Made by a program: the position numbers and the translations under genes
Assembly (NCBI RefSeq): GCF_900104115.1
Contig: NZ_FNJM01000004.1
Span: forward strand, 124,001-188,000
DNA length: 64,000 bases
Source of the DNA: Clostridium gasigenes
GTDB taxonomy: Bacteria; Bacillota; Clostridia; Clostridiales; Clostridiaceae
Direction: 5' to 3'
In this document: positions 7,838 through 15,352 of the stretch, in pieces
How the letters are laid out: every line of letters begins with the position of its first letter
Position numbering within the stretch: the first letter of the stretch is position 1
The notes under the pieces: generated by a model
The model's database searches: none
What the model was told of the DNA's origin: nothing
The model's input: the letters and a program-made list of their open reading frames with translations, nothing else

Positions 7838-10198
7838 TTGACAGAAAAAGAAATAAAAGAAGAACTTATGTCATTGTATAAAAGAGTTTCAAGGGTCAAT
7901 AAAGCATCCAAGTTCTATAAATGTGATTTGCATATTCATACTCCAGCATCTTTGGATTATCAAAGATGTTTTAATAAAGATGAAGAAGAACAGGAATATC
8001 ATCTTTTCTTAGAACATTTTATAGAGAGTGATGTTGATGTAATAGCTATTACAGACCATAATACAGTGAATGGATATTATAGAATACAAGAAATTGTAGA
8101 AAAAGATAATGATTTGAAGATGAAATTAGGAAATAAGCTTATATTGCCGGGGGTTGAGATAACTTGTTATGGAAAGCATTTTTTAGCTATTTTTCCGAAA
8201 GAGTATAAGAAGAGCAAATTGGATGCGTTACTTATTGAAGCAGGTATAGATATGGATGAGCAAGGAACAGAAAATGTATCAGCAGATAGATTATCGCCAT
8301 TAACGTTATGTGAAAAGGTAGAAGATTATGGTGGAATAGTGATAATAGCTCATGCTGATTCTGATAATGGATTATTACAGGAGTATTTTAAAAAGAGAAA
8401 TGGAGACGTAACTGTTAGAGGAAAATCCATAGAAAAAACGCTAAAGTCACAAGCAGTACATGGTATTTGCTATAATTCAGAGAAAAATTTAGACAGATTA
8501 ATAGATTTAAGAAAAAATTTTAATGTAGAGAATATATCTTTTTTAAGAGCATCAGATTCACACTCAGTTTCTGAAGAATATATGGCATCAGGTGTTCCTT
8601 TAGGAAGTAGATGTAGTTGGATAAGTATGGGGAAGCTATCATATAATGCTTTGAAGTTGGCACTAAAAGATGAAGGGTCAAGAGTAATTAATGAGTTGCC
8701 ACCAAAAAAGACGTATCCTAATATCTTAGGTCTTTGTGTTAAAGATGGATTTATAAAGGATATTAATGGTAATGAGTGGGCAGTTGTTCCATTTTCGAAT
8801 GCATTAAATTGCATTATTGGAGCAAGGGGCACAGGAAAGTCAACAATGATTGATATTTTAAAGTTTTTGCTTAATCCACAAAATGAAGATTTGGGAGATA
8901 GTATTATTGGCAGATTTGATAAGGCGATTGTATTTATTAATATTGATGACAACGTATATGTTATTAGAATGAATGCTCCAATATCGATGAACAGATTAAA
9001 TATTACATACTATTATTTGAAAGGTAATAACTTCATAAAAATTTCTAAAACATCTAAGTTTAAAACCAACAAAGGAGCAGTAGTATTAATATCTGATTAT
9101 TTAAATGCCTCAGAAATTCAAGGGTTCAGGCAAAAAGATATATTGGAAATATCAAAATTAGAATTAGGACCAACAATGATGGTAAGGAGCCTATTGAATT
9201 TAGAGCATAGAGAAAGAATGGCACAACTTAGAAAAGAAGAGGAAATAATTAAAAGCAGTATAAAACAACAATGTAAAGAAATAAGCAAGTATAAAAGTGT
9301 AGATAAAAATGCTGATTTAACTTCGGAATATTTGAAGCAACAATATAGTAGGTATATTGGAATACAAAAGGAGATAAATGGATATTTAGAGGGGATAGTA
9401 AAACGATTAAATAAAGAATTGAAAGATGAATTACAAATTGTATCTAAAACATATATAAAAGAAAGTGTATATGAAGAGATGATTGATAGATGGTTAAGGA
9501 TACATAGAGATAGAACGTATGCGTCATATGATATTATTGTTAAGTATAAAAAATTATTAAAAATAGTATTTAATAATAATGATAATGATAATTATGAGTT
9601 GATGTATAATTTATTTGCATATGAAAGTGAAAAAATTGCAGAGAGATATAGTATTTCTTGTAGTGATGCAGGGCGTTTATGTGATTTTTGCAATGGTAAA
9701 ATAAATGATGCAGAGTTACTTATAGTTCCTCAAATGATTATAGACTATGAGCTGAATGTAAATCATGGTATTTCAAATAAAAAAGTTTTTGTAAGAAGAA
9801 ATAGACTTTCTTTTGGGCAAAAAGCAGTTGGAATGTTACTACTTATATTAGTAGGAGCAACTAAATTAGGTGAAATGAGACCTTTAGTTATAGACCAACC
9901 TGAAGATGATTTGGATAATTCGTATATTTATCATACACTTGTTAAACAATTTAGTTTAATTAAGCATTGTAGGCAGTTAATAATAGCAACCCATAATCCT
10001 AATATACCAATTGCAGGAGACTCAGAGAATATTTTAGTTATGAAGAGTGATGGTATAAATGGATGGGTAGACTTATCAGGAAATATAGATAACGAAAAGG
10101 TCGCTGAAAGAGTGTTGCAAATACTTGAAGGAGACATAGAGGCATTTGAGAAGAGAGCTGAGAAATTTGGGTACAAGCTTGTTAAAATAAATAATTAG
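7838..10198 (+). CDS. PHP-domain plus ABC/SMC-type ATPase, TrlF-like
   Basis: A fusion of an N-terminal PHP metal-dependent phosphoesterase and a C-terminal ABC/SMC-like ATPase, about 786 residues. The PHP motifs are all present: DLHIHT near residue 31, AITDHN, an HAD motif and a late DSH. Catalytic metal binding is therefore likely. The ATPase has Walker A GARGTGKST, an ABC signature LSFGQKA, and Walker B with D-loop (LVIDQPEDDLDN), then a switch histidine in ATHNPN. Between the ATP motifs is a helical insert like the coiled coil of Rad50/RecN-type proteins. Proteins of this architecture, often called TrlF family, are frequent on mobile elements and suspected of nucleic-acid processing or defence. 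I chose the TTG at 7838 because AGGTG lies six bases upstream; GTG at 7829 is the alternative. Confidence 0.88.
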   Translation: MTEKEIKEELMSLYKRVSRVNKASKFYKCDLHIHTPASLDYQRCFNKDEEEQEYHLFLEHFIESDVDVIAITDHNTVNGYYRIQEIVEKDNDLKMKLGNKLILPGVEITCYGKHFLAIFPKEYKKSKLDALLIEAGIDMDEQGTENVSADRLSPLTLCEKVEDYGGIVIIAHADSDNGLLQEYFKKRNGDVTVRGKSIEKTLKSQAVHGICYNSEKNLDRLIDLRKNFNVENISFLRASDSHSVSEEYMASGVPLGSRCSWISMGKLSYNALKLALKDEGSRVINELPPKKTYPNILGLCVKDGFIKDINGNEWAVVPFSNALNCIIGARGTGKSTMIDILKFLLNPQNEDLGDSIIGRFDKAIVFINIDDNVYVIRMNAPISMNRLNITYYYLKGNNFIKISKTSKFKTNKGAVVLISDYLNASEIQGFRQKDILEISKLELGPTMMVRSLLNLEHRERMAQLRKEEEIIKSSIKQQCKEISKYKSVDKNADLTSEYLKQQYSRYIGIQKEINGYLEGIVKRLNKELKDELQIVSKTYIKESVYEEMIDRWLRIHRDRTYASYDIIVKYKKLLKIVFNNNDNDNYELMYNLFAYESEKIAERYSISCSDAGRLCDFCNGKINDAELLIVPQMIIDYELNVNHGISNKKVFVRRNRLSFGQKAVGMLLLILVGATKLGEMRPLVIDQPEDDLDNSYIYHTLVKQFSLIKHCRQLIIATHNPNIPIAGDSENILVMKSDGINGWVDLSGNIDNEKVAERVLQILEGDIEAFEKRAEKFGYKLVKINN

Positions 10199-10263
10199 TA
10201 GTATAACAGTATCGTTTAATAGACTAAATAAAGAATATAAAAGGTTGGTAGGGAGTATTTAGA

Positions 10264-10557
10264 ATGAATAATGGAAATAGGCAGAAATTACGATGTCAAA
10301 TATATTACCTTGAGAATTTAGGTAGAGATATAGATATTATAGAACTTGATAATATATTGGATGAAATAGAGAGGGTAAAAGAAGAAGAGGAAAATTGTTT
10401 CGAAAACTTAAAGGACGGATTAAAGGAATTTGAAACTGGAATTGAAATTCAAGATAATATAGACGTGTTTATAGAAATGTTTGAAATGGTAGAAAAGTTA
10501 AGAGAATATAGCGTTAACTTAAATGAAGCAATAGAATATATAAGGGAGTCAATTTAG
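10264..10557 (+). CDS. small acidic helical protein, tandem paralogue 1
   Basis: A 97-residue, strongly acidic and helical protein. A core like VKEEEENCFENLKDGLKE matches a motif common in short hypothetical proteins of phages and mobile elements (an E-rich stretch, then xNLPxxLxE). It is followed by an amphipathic helix that suggests oligomerisation. It aligns over its C-terminal two thirds with the next gene and is 15 bases from it, so the pair probably arose by duplication. It begins 65 bases after the ATPase gene and could act with it. An AGGGAG ribosome binding site precedes the ATG. The biochemical role is unknown. Confidence 0.65.
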   Translation: MNNGNRQKLRCQIYYLENLGRDIDIIELDNILDEIERVKEEEENCFENLKDGLKEFETGIEIQDNIDVFIEMFEMVEKLREYSVNLNEAIEYIRESI

Positions 10558-10572
10558 GAGAGGATAAATAGT

Positions 10573-10869
10573 ATGAATAAAGAAAGAAGAGAAGAGTTGA
10601 AAAATATATTAGATAGATTACAAGGTATTAATACTAAAATAAGTAATAGCGATTTTACTATAGTAGATGATGTTATTTGTGATTTAAATGACATTAAAGA
10701 TGATGAAGAGAATAAATTAGATAATTTAACAGGAGGGCTAAGAGAAACAAACAATGCATATAATATGGAAAGAGCTATAGAAAATTTAGGCGAAGCTATA
10801 AATAAGTTAGAAGATTTTGATATGAATAGTGTAGAAGCTTTAATTTATAAATTAGAGGAAATTAAATAA
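10573..10869 (+). CDS. small acidic helical protein, tandem paralogue 2
   Basis: A 98-residue acidic helical protein homologous to the preceding gene. IKDDEENKLDNLTGGLRET here corresponds to VKEEEENCFENLKDGLKEF there, followed by a similar amphipathic helix. GGAGAGGAT lies upstream of the ATG. It is the last protein-coding gene before the non-coding end of the element. Acidic proteins of this size on mobile elements are sometimes DNA mimics or antitoxin-like partners, but nothing in the sequence proves this. Confidence 0.65.
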   Translation: MNKERREELKNILDRLQGINTKISNSDFTIVDDVICDLNDIKDDEENKLDNLTGGLRETNNAYNMERAIENLGEAINKLEDFDMNSVEALIYKLEEIK

Positions 10870-10892
10870 ATATATATTGAGAAATTGTGAAT

Positions 10893-11139
10893 AATAACCC
10901 TGAATCTGTATGATAGCTAAGGCTATTATACTATGTAATCTCTCGCAATAAATTAACTCTCTCCGAATAAACACTGCCGATTCTAATAAACAATGACCGG
11001 GGGCATCTTTGATGCAGAGTTAAGGTTGAAGATTTAGAGGAAAGTGTCAACTAAAGTTGCAGAGTTAAGGGAGAAAGCTAAAGCAAGGTAAATACAGGGG
11101 TGATGGTTGTTTTTTCAACCGTTACTTCTTTTTTTATAC
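10893..11139 (+). ncRNA. candidate structured RNA of about 245 nt, ending in a terminator
   Basis: No reading frame of note lies here, but paired elements are dense. AACCCTGAATCT is followed by a 10-bp hairpin (GTATGATAGC with GGCTATTATAC). Two short hairpins (GCATC-TTT-GATGC and CAACT-AAA-GTTG) are each followed directly by CAGAGTTAAGG, and an upstream TTAACTCT could pair with either AGAGTTAA. CCCTG and CTGTA near the start can pair with TACAGGGG near the end. The segment closes with a 10-bp wobble-containing stem (GTGATGGTTG with CAACCGTTAC) followed by TTCTTTTTTTAT. This looks like an independently terminated structured RNA. I cannot assign a family; clostridial motifs such as raiA should be tested. 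Confidence 0.5.
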
Positions 11140-11340
11140 CCTTGAATCTGTAATGCGTTAGCATTACCCCAGCATTACCCTTTAGTCAAACTTTAATCAG
11201 AATCCGAAGAAAGAGTGACTAACAAAATGGTATTAAATACGATTATTTTTCGGGAATTATGAGGGGCAAAGTTTAATCGGAATTTTTTAAGAATGGGGAG
11301 TTTAGGGTGGTTTGGAAAGTCGTTTTATTGTCGGAGAGTA
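11137..11340 (+). other. divergent second copy of the structured element
   Basis: TACCCTTGAATCT followed by the hairpin GTAATGC-gtta-GCATTAC mirrors the start of the 10893 element in both sequence and fold. Further along, TCCGAA, CTAA and AAAATG blocks occur in the same order and similar spacing. Similarity then fades. It could be a degenerate tandem copy of the RNA, or transposase-binding repeats shared by both places. Confidence 0.35.
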
Positions 11341-11388
11341 CAAAAATAGGCTGTTTATAAATGTCTATATTTATTTGAATTAATTCTT

Positions 11389-11436
11389 TTCCACCTTCCT
11401 TATACCCTTGGGTTTAAGTGGGTGGAATTTTTTAAT
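11389..11436 (+). terminator. hairpin with T-run before the catalase gene
   Basis: TTCCACC pairs with GGTGGAA around an inner ACCC/GGGT pairing and is followed by TTTTTT. It would end any plus-strand transcript leaving the mobile element. Confidence 0.6.
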
Positions 11437-11600
11437 TGCTTTTATTAATGGAAAATGGATTTATGATACAACTAATAATTGTTAAGTAATATATACTCTG
11501 AAAATTATTTAATATAATTCGTGTAATATTTACATGAATTATTAAGTTAGTAAAGGGAAATGATATAAGAGTAAAGATATATTGACTGGAGGGTTTATTA

Positions 11601-12272
11601 ATGTTTGAACATAAAAAACAATTATTACATGAAGTAAAAGTAGAAAAAGCAAATCCACAATATGCAGTATTAATGCAAGAACAATTAGGTGGAGGTAATG
11701 GAGAATTAAAGGCAGCAATGCAATATATTTCTCAAAGTTTTAGGATAAAAGATCCTGAAATAAAAGATTTATTTTTAGATATTGGAGCAGAAGAACTAAG
11801 CCATATGGAAATGGTAGCTCAAACAATAAATCTATTGAATGGTCATGATGTAGATAATTGTAAAGTTACTAGTGGAGAAATCCAAACACACGTACAATGT
11901 GGATTGTCACCTGTATTAATTAATTCATCAGGAGCACCTTGGACAGCAGATTATGTCACTGTTACTGGAGATTTAGTTGCAGACTTATTATCTAACATAG
12001 CATCTGAGCAAAGAGCAAAGGTAGTATATCAGTATCTATACCGCCAAATTGAAGATAAGGAAGTAAGAGCAACAATTGACTTCTTGCTTAATAGAGAGGA
12101 AGCTCATAATGCTTTATTTAGAGAAGCACTTAACAAGGTACAAAAGACAGGTTCAAATAAAGATTTTGGAGTTACAGAGGACTCTAAACTGTACTTTGAT
12201 TTATCCACACCAGGACCATCACATGAAGCCCCAAATCCAACACCACCATCATTTGAGAACACAAGAAGATAA
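11601..12272 (+). CDS. manganese catalase family protein (CotJC-like)
   Basis: Ferritin-like di-manganese catalase that disproportionates hydrogen peroxide. Clostridial and Bacillus CotJC members are spore-coat associated. Metal ligands expected of the family are visible in order: a Glu in GNGELKAAMQY, Glu and His in EELSHME, a Glu in ASEQRAK and a His in REEAHN. The 223-residue length fits the short CotJC type, and the C-terminus is Pro/His-rich. GGAGGG lies nine bases upstream of the ATG. Its own upstream region (11440-11590) separates it from the transposon. It appears monocistronic, although an FMN riboswitch-like sequence begins 49 bases after its stop. Confidence 0.9.
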   Translation: MFEHKKQLLHEVKVEKANPQYAVLMQEQLGGGNGELKAAMQYISQSFRIKDPEIKDLFLDIGAEELSHMEMVAQTINLLNGHDVDNCKVTSGEIQTHVQCGLSPVLINSSGAPWTADYVTVTGDLVADLLSNIASEQRAKVVYQYLYRQIEDKEVRATIDFLLNREEAHNALFREALNKVQKTGSNKDFGVTEDSKLYFDLSTPGPSHEAPNPTPPSFENTRR

Positions 12273-12320
12273 GCATTAATTCATTAAATAATGACACGAT
12301 TCACTTGTAAAATTGAATAA

Positions 12321-12427
12321 ATCTTCACGGAAGGGTGTAATTCCCTACCGGCGGTAAAGCCCGCCAGCCTTAGTGGCAGATTCGGTTATATTCCGAGGCT
12401 GACAGTAAAGTCTGGATGAAAGAAGAT
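12321..12427 (+). promoter_or_regulatory. orphan FMN riboswitch (RFN element), probably decaying
   Basis: The RFN signatures ACCGGCGGTAAAGCCCGC, AGATTCGGTT and GACAGTAAAGTCTGGATG are all present. Compared with the functional copy at 15545, substitutions fall in parts that are normally conserved: CGGAAGGGTG for GGGCAGGGTG, GCCAGCC for GCGAGCC, and GGCTGACAG for GGCCGACAG. No riboflavin gene follows; a terminator hairpin and transposase debris do. It could still be read from the catalase transcript, but decay is more likely. Confidence 0.85.
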
Positions 12428-12478
12428 AAAATATACAGTATAGTAATCTTAAAATAACTATATTTATTTAGTGTATTT

Positions 12479-12513
12479 AGCTTTGAAATATTATATATTT
12501 CAGAGCTTTTTTT
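12479..12513 (+). terminator. terminator of the orphan FMN riboswitch
   Basis: AGCTTTGAAATAT pairs with ATATTTCAGAGCT (one G-U pair) and is followed by a T-run. It corresponds to the hairpin at 15703-15738. Confidence 0.75.
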
Positions 12514-12572
12514 ACATTAAAATTACTATATTTAAATTGTATAATTATAATAAGTATATCTCTATTTAAGAA

Positions 12573-12876
12573 TATTAATAAAAAATTAGGTAGTGTAAAA
12601 GATGTAAGATATCAAAGTTACATTACCTATAATCTAAAAAAATATTGCATTATATTTAGGCTATGATTCTTTAGAAAAAATACCTAACTATGATGCTATA
12701 AATAACTTTTTGAAAAACTTAGAGGTAATAAAATTAGAGATTATATGATAAGGGAATTATTCAAAAAAGATCATTAGAGAAGTATAGGATATTAGATAAA
12801 TACTGGTGTATTGAAATTGATGGCGCGCAACTATTTTCTTTTAAAGAAAGGCATTGTGAACCTATGTATAAACTAT
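12573..12876 (+). pseudogene. decayed IS transposase fragment
   Basis: Three consecutive frames each read a piece of one transposase. The first contains KKLGSVKDVRYQSYITYNL. The second contains LGYDSLEKIPNYDAINNFL. The third contains KYWCIEIDGAQLFSFKERHCE, which resembles the first catalytic Asp region of a clostridial DDE transposase family. Two frameshifts and several stops separate the pieces, and the remainder of the protein is gone. It starts exactly at the end of the left 268-bp repeat. Confidence 0.7.
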
Positions 12877-12972
12877 AGGACGAAAATATAGGTTCAAAGA
12901 GAGAATGTAAATCCTCGTGTGTATGCTATTAATAACGGAGGAACATGTTGCTTTTGGCATTCGTATTGTTCC

Positions 12973-13002
12973 TGCAATCAATATATATATATATTGATTG
13001 CA
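12973..13002. repeat. perfect 30-bp palindrome
   Basis: TGCAATCAATATATA is followed directly by its exact reverse complement. It lies between the transposase remnant and the DUF3955 gene. It could be a transcript terminator without a T-run, a protein-binding site or a cruciform. Confidence 0.6.
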
Positions 13003-13134
13003 TAATAGGGCTTATATTGATTTAGGGAAATAATATATCAATATATATAATAAATTTATTGGTAAACAATAAAAAGTGTGATATTATATAATCAATAATT
13101 AATTAAGGAGGTTCAAATTGGAAAATATCGTTTA

Positions 13135-13347
13135 ATGAAAAAATATCTTTTAGCATTAATACCATTTATTATAGGAATAGGTTGTATGATAACCTATTCC
13201 ATCATCGGATCTGAGGTCGCTCCAGATGGTACTTTTGTGGAAGCATTTTTTAAAATGCCAATAGGTTACTTATTCTTGGCTATTGGTATAATTATTGGAT
13301 TAGTAGTAAGTATAATGTCATTATATCGTAACACTAAAAAAAAATAA
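13135..13347 (+). CDS. DUF3955 family small membrane protein
   Basis: A 70-residue protein with two predicted membrane helices, at about residues 4-24 and 42-63, and a basic C-terminal tail. The pattern of a first helix, a short loop, MPIGYLFLAIGIIIGL and a Lys tail fits DUF3955 proteins. The best ribosome binding site (AAGGAGG at 13105) is too far from the ATG. It instead serves a TTG at 13118 opening a five-codon frame whose TAA overlaps the ATG, so translation may be coupled through a mini-ORF. It precedes an ABC exporter and is probably part of the same transferred block. The molecular role is unknown. Confidence 0.65.
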   Translation: MKKYLLALIPFIIGIGCMITYSIIGSEVAPDGTFVEAFFKMPIGYLFLAIGIIIGLVVSIMSLYRNTKKK

Positions 13348-13369
13348 CTAGTCATATTCTAGTTTATTC

Positions 13370-13440
13370 TGTGCTAGGTTTCATAATCACAACCTTTATA
13401 TAGTTCGCTATAATCAGGTTATTGTTCTTGGCCTAGTGCA
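13370..13440 (+). promoter_or_regulatory. structured leader between DUF3955 gene and ABC exporter
   Basis: TGTGCTAGG and CCTAGTGCA can form an outer stem. Inside, AACCT pairs with AGGTT around TATAG-TTCG-CTATA, which has a stable UUCG tetraloop. A clean AAGGAGG for the ABC gene follows 20 bases later. It could be an attenuator or an mRNA-processing/stability hairpin. Confidence 0.45.
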
Positions 13441-13470
13441 AATTAATACTTAAAAATAAGGAGGTTCAAT

Positions 13471-14397
13471 ATGGAAGCAAAAGCTATAGTACAAATCAAG
13501 AATGTCACAAAGAAAATTGGTAAGAAGGTAATAATAGATGATCTTACTTTTGATGTGTTTTCAGGGGAGGTTTTTGGATTCCTCGGACCAAACGGATCAG
13601 GTAAAACTACTACTATTAAAATGCTTTTAGGACTGATGTCTATTACTAAAGGCGAAATGTATATTGATGGATTCGATGTTGAGAAAAATTTTGAAAAGGC
13701 TGTTGCCAAAGTAGGTGGAATTATTGAAAACCCAGATTTATATAAATATTTAACTGGATATCAAAACCTTGTTCATTTTTGGAGAATGTATCCAGATATA
13801 AAAAAGGAACGTATTGATGAGGTTATAAAAATTGTGGGTCTTGAAAAAAGAATACATGACAAAATAAAGACATATTCTCTAGGTATGCGTCAAAGACTAG
13901 GGGTTGCACAAGCGTTACTTAATTCTCCAAAACTATTGGTACTAGACGAGCCTACCAATGGACTAGATCCAGCTGGTATTCATGAATTGCGTAATCATTT
14001 GAGGACTCTTGCAAAAGAAGAAAATATTGCAGTAGTTGTATCAAGTCATTTACTTTCAGAAATGGAGCTTATGTGTGATAGAGTAGGAATAATACAAAAT
14101 GGGAAATTGGTTAGGATTCAAGATATGAAGGAAATGCTTGAGGATAACTCAGACTCAGTTATAGCTTTATCTGTTCAACCAATTGAAAAAGCAAAAGCAT
14201 ATTTAGAAAGTCTTAGTAGTGAATATAATTCTAAAATAAATAATAATGAAATTGAAATTATAGAAAATATAGAAAATGTTCCTGAGTTAGTTGAAAAGCT
14301 TGTGAAACAGGAAATTAAAATTTACGGAATTCGTAAAGTGCAACAAAGTTTAGAGGGCAAATTCTTGGAAATGACGGAGGGAAAAGAAATTGAATAA
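13471..14397 (+). CDS. ABC transporter ATP-binding protein (BcrA-like)
   Basis: The ATPase of an ABC-2 type exporter, 308 residues. Walker A GPNGSGKTTT is near residue 38, the signature is YSLGMRQRLG, Walker B is LLVLDEPTNGLDP, and the H-loop is SSHLLSEME. About 80 C-terminal residues follow the ATPase core, as in BcrA and lantibiotic-immunity ATPases, which export or exclude cell-envelope antibiotics. It overlaps the permease gene by eight bases. It lies between two copies of an FMN riboswitch region, so it was probably acquired as a block. No sensor kinase or BceR-type regulator is adjacent, so the substrate cannot be deduced. Confidence 0.85.
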   Translation: MEAKAIVQIKNVTKKIGKKVIIDDLTFDVFSGEVFGFLGPNGSGKTTTIKMLLGLMSITKGEMYIDGFDVEKNFEKAVAKVGGIIENPDLYKYLTGYQNLVHFWRMYPDIKKERIDEVIKIVGLEKRIHDKIKTYSLGMRQRLGVAQALLNSPKLLVLDEPTNGLDPAGIHELRNHLRTLAKEENIAVVVSSHLLSEMELMCDRVGIIQNGKLVRIQDMKEMLEDNSDSVIALSVQPIEKAKAYLESLSSEYNSKINNNEIEIIENIENVPELVEKLVKQEIKIYGIRKVQQSLEGKFLEMTEGKEIE

Positions 14398-15352
14398 GAT
14401 GATTAACTTAATTCGTAATGAAAATATGAAACTTGCGCATAGTATTAGTACATGGATAATGATGGGGCTGTTGGTTATTATAATAGTAATAATGGGGCTT
14501 ATATCTAAATTTGGAGACAATACTCCACCTAAAAATGATTGGAAAGAAAATATAATCACCCGAAATCAGTCTATTAATGAAAGCTTAGCTAACATAGATA
14601 ATATAGAAATGTCTAAAATGGAAAAGGATTCACTTAAAGATGAGGTTCAAACTAATGAATATCGTCTTAAAAATGATATACAACCTATACAATGGAACTC
14701 TTTATGGGGATTTGTAGAAGGAATAGCAAGTATGCTAATATCCTTAATTGCTCTTTTTGCCATTGTAATGGGTGGCGGAATAGTAGCAAATGAGTTTTCG
14801 GGGGGTACAATTAAACTATTATTAATTAGACCTTCAAAGAGGTGGAAAATTTTAGTGTCTAAATACATTTCTGTTATAACATATACTTTTTTTATGGTTT
14901 TGATACTTCTAGTAGTGTCATTTTTAATAGGAGGAATATTGTTTAGCTTCAAAGGGGCTAGTGCACCATTCCTTACAAATTCTAATGGGCAAATTAATGA
15001 AGTTAATATGATAGTGCATATTATACAGCTTTGTGGACTTAAGTGTATAAGTTTAGTTATGATGGTCACTTTAGCCTTTATGATTTCTACAGTTTTCCGT
15101 AATAGTGCAATGGCTATAGGAATCGGAGTTTTTCTTTTAACAGTAGGGAATGGTATAACAATGATACTTTCTAGATTTAATTGGTCAAAATATATTTTGT
15201 TTTCAAATACAGATTTGACTCAATATAGTACTGGTAAGCCATTAGTTGAAGGAATGACTATAGAATTTTCAATTATTGTGCTTATAGTTTATTTTGTAAT
15301 TTTTAATGTTATTTCATATATCGGTTTTACAAAAAGAGATATAGTAGCCTAA
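14390..15352 (+). CDS. ABC-2 type permease (BcrB-like)
   Basis: Membrane partner of the preceding ATPase, 320 residues. The first helix lies at about residues 17-40, a hydrophilic extracytoplasmic segment of about 70 residues follows, and then about five more helices, the usual topology of ABC-2 permeases of the BcrB/NatB kind. A conserved element like GGGIVANEFSGGTIKLLL, seen in bacitracin- and lantibiotic-type permeases, is present around residue 128. It is coupled to the ATPase by overlap. The pair probably exports a peptide or other membrane-active compound. Confidence 0.82.
   Translation: MNKMINLIRNENMKLAHSISTWIMMGLLVIIIVIMGLISKFGDNTPPKNDWKENIITRNQSINESLANIDNIEMSKMEKDSLKDEVQTNEYRLKNDIQPIQWNSLWGFVEGIASMLISLIALFAIVMGGGIVANEFSGGTIKLLLIRPSKRWKILVSKYISVITYTFFMVLILLVVSFLIGGILFSFKGASAPFLTNSNGQINEVNMIVHIIQLCGLKCISLVMMVTLAFMISTVFRNSAMAIGIGVFLLTVGNGITMILSRFNWSKYILFSNTDLTQYSTGKPLVEGMTIEFSIIVLIVYFVIFNVISYIGFTKRDIVA

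Larger units (their letters stand above)
1..11342 (+). mobile_element. Tn7-like transposon, one side with tnsBC-tniQ and cargo (left part outside window)
   Basis: Three overlapping genes encode a DDE transposase of TnsB type, a TnsC-type AAA regulator and a TniQ/TnsD-type target selector. Behind them lies about 6.5 kb of cargo unlike the housekeeping genes that begin at 11601. In Tn7 the tns genes start close to one end and cargo fills the space to the other end, so the right boundary should lie between 10870 and 11600. I place it tentatively at 11342, where a TCGGAGAGTACA block ends in ACA. A related block, inverted, lies near 10954-10970. The opposite end, tnsA and the target site are outside the window, so terminal inverted repeats and the target duplication could not be tested. 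The element is seen; its exact edge is inference. Confidence 0.7.
12308..12575 (+). repeat. direct repeat, left copy (268 bp, carries orphan FMN riboswitch)
   Basis: This segment matches 15532-15799 base for base except for scattered substitutions and has exactly the same length. It covers the aptamer, linker, terminator hairpin and about 60 bases beyond. Homology starts just after the promoter of the right copy, so the left copy has no recognisable promoter. Confidence 0.9.

Noticed and set aside
11020-11080. RNase P RNA suggested by AGAGGAAAGTGTC
   Set aside because: The GAGGAAAGTCC motif is not exact, and the other universal RNase P regions (ACAGNRA and the closing helices) are missing.
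1-11600. CRISPR array or Cas12k-type transposon
   Set aside because: No regularly spaced direct repeats and no protein with a RuvC or Cas signature are present in the visible part of the element.
12076-12279. Second reading frame in the 3' end of the catalase gene
   Set aside because: It overlaps the conserved catalase frame, has His-rich low-complexity sequence and lacks a ribosome binding site.
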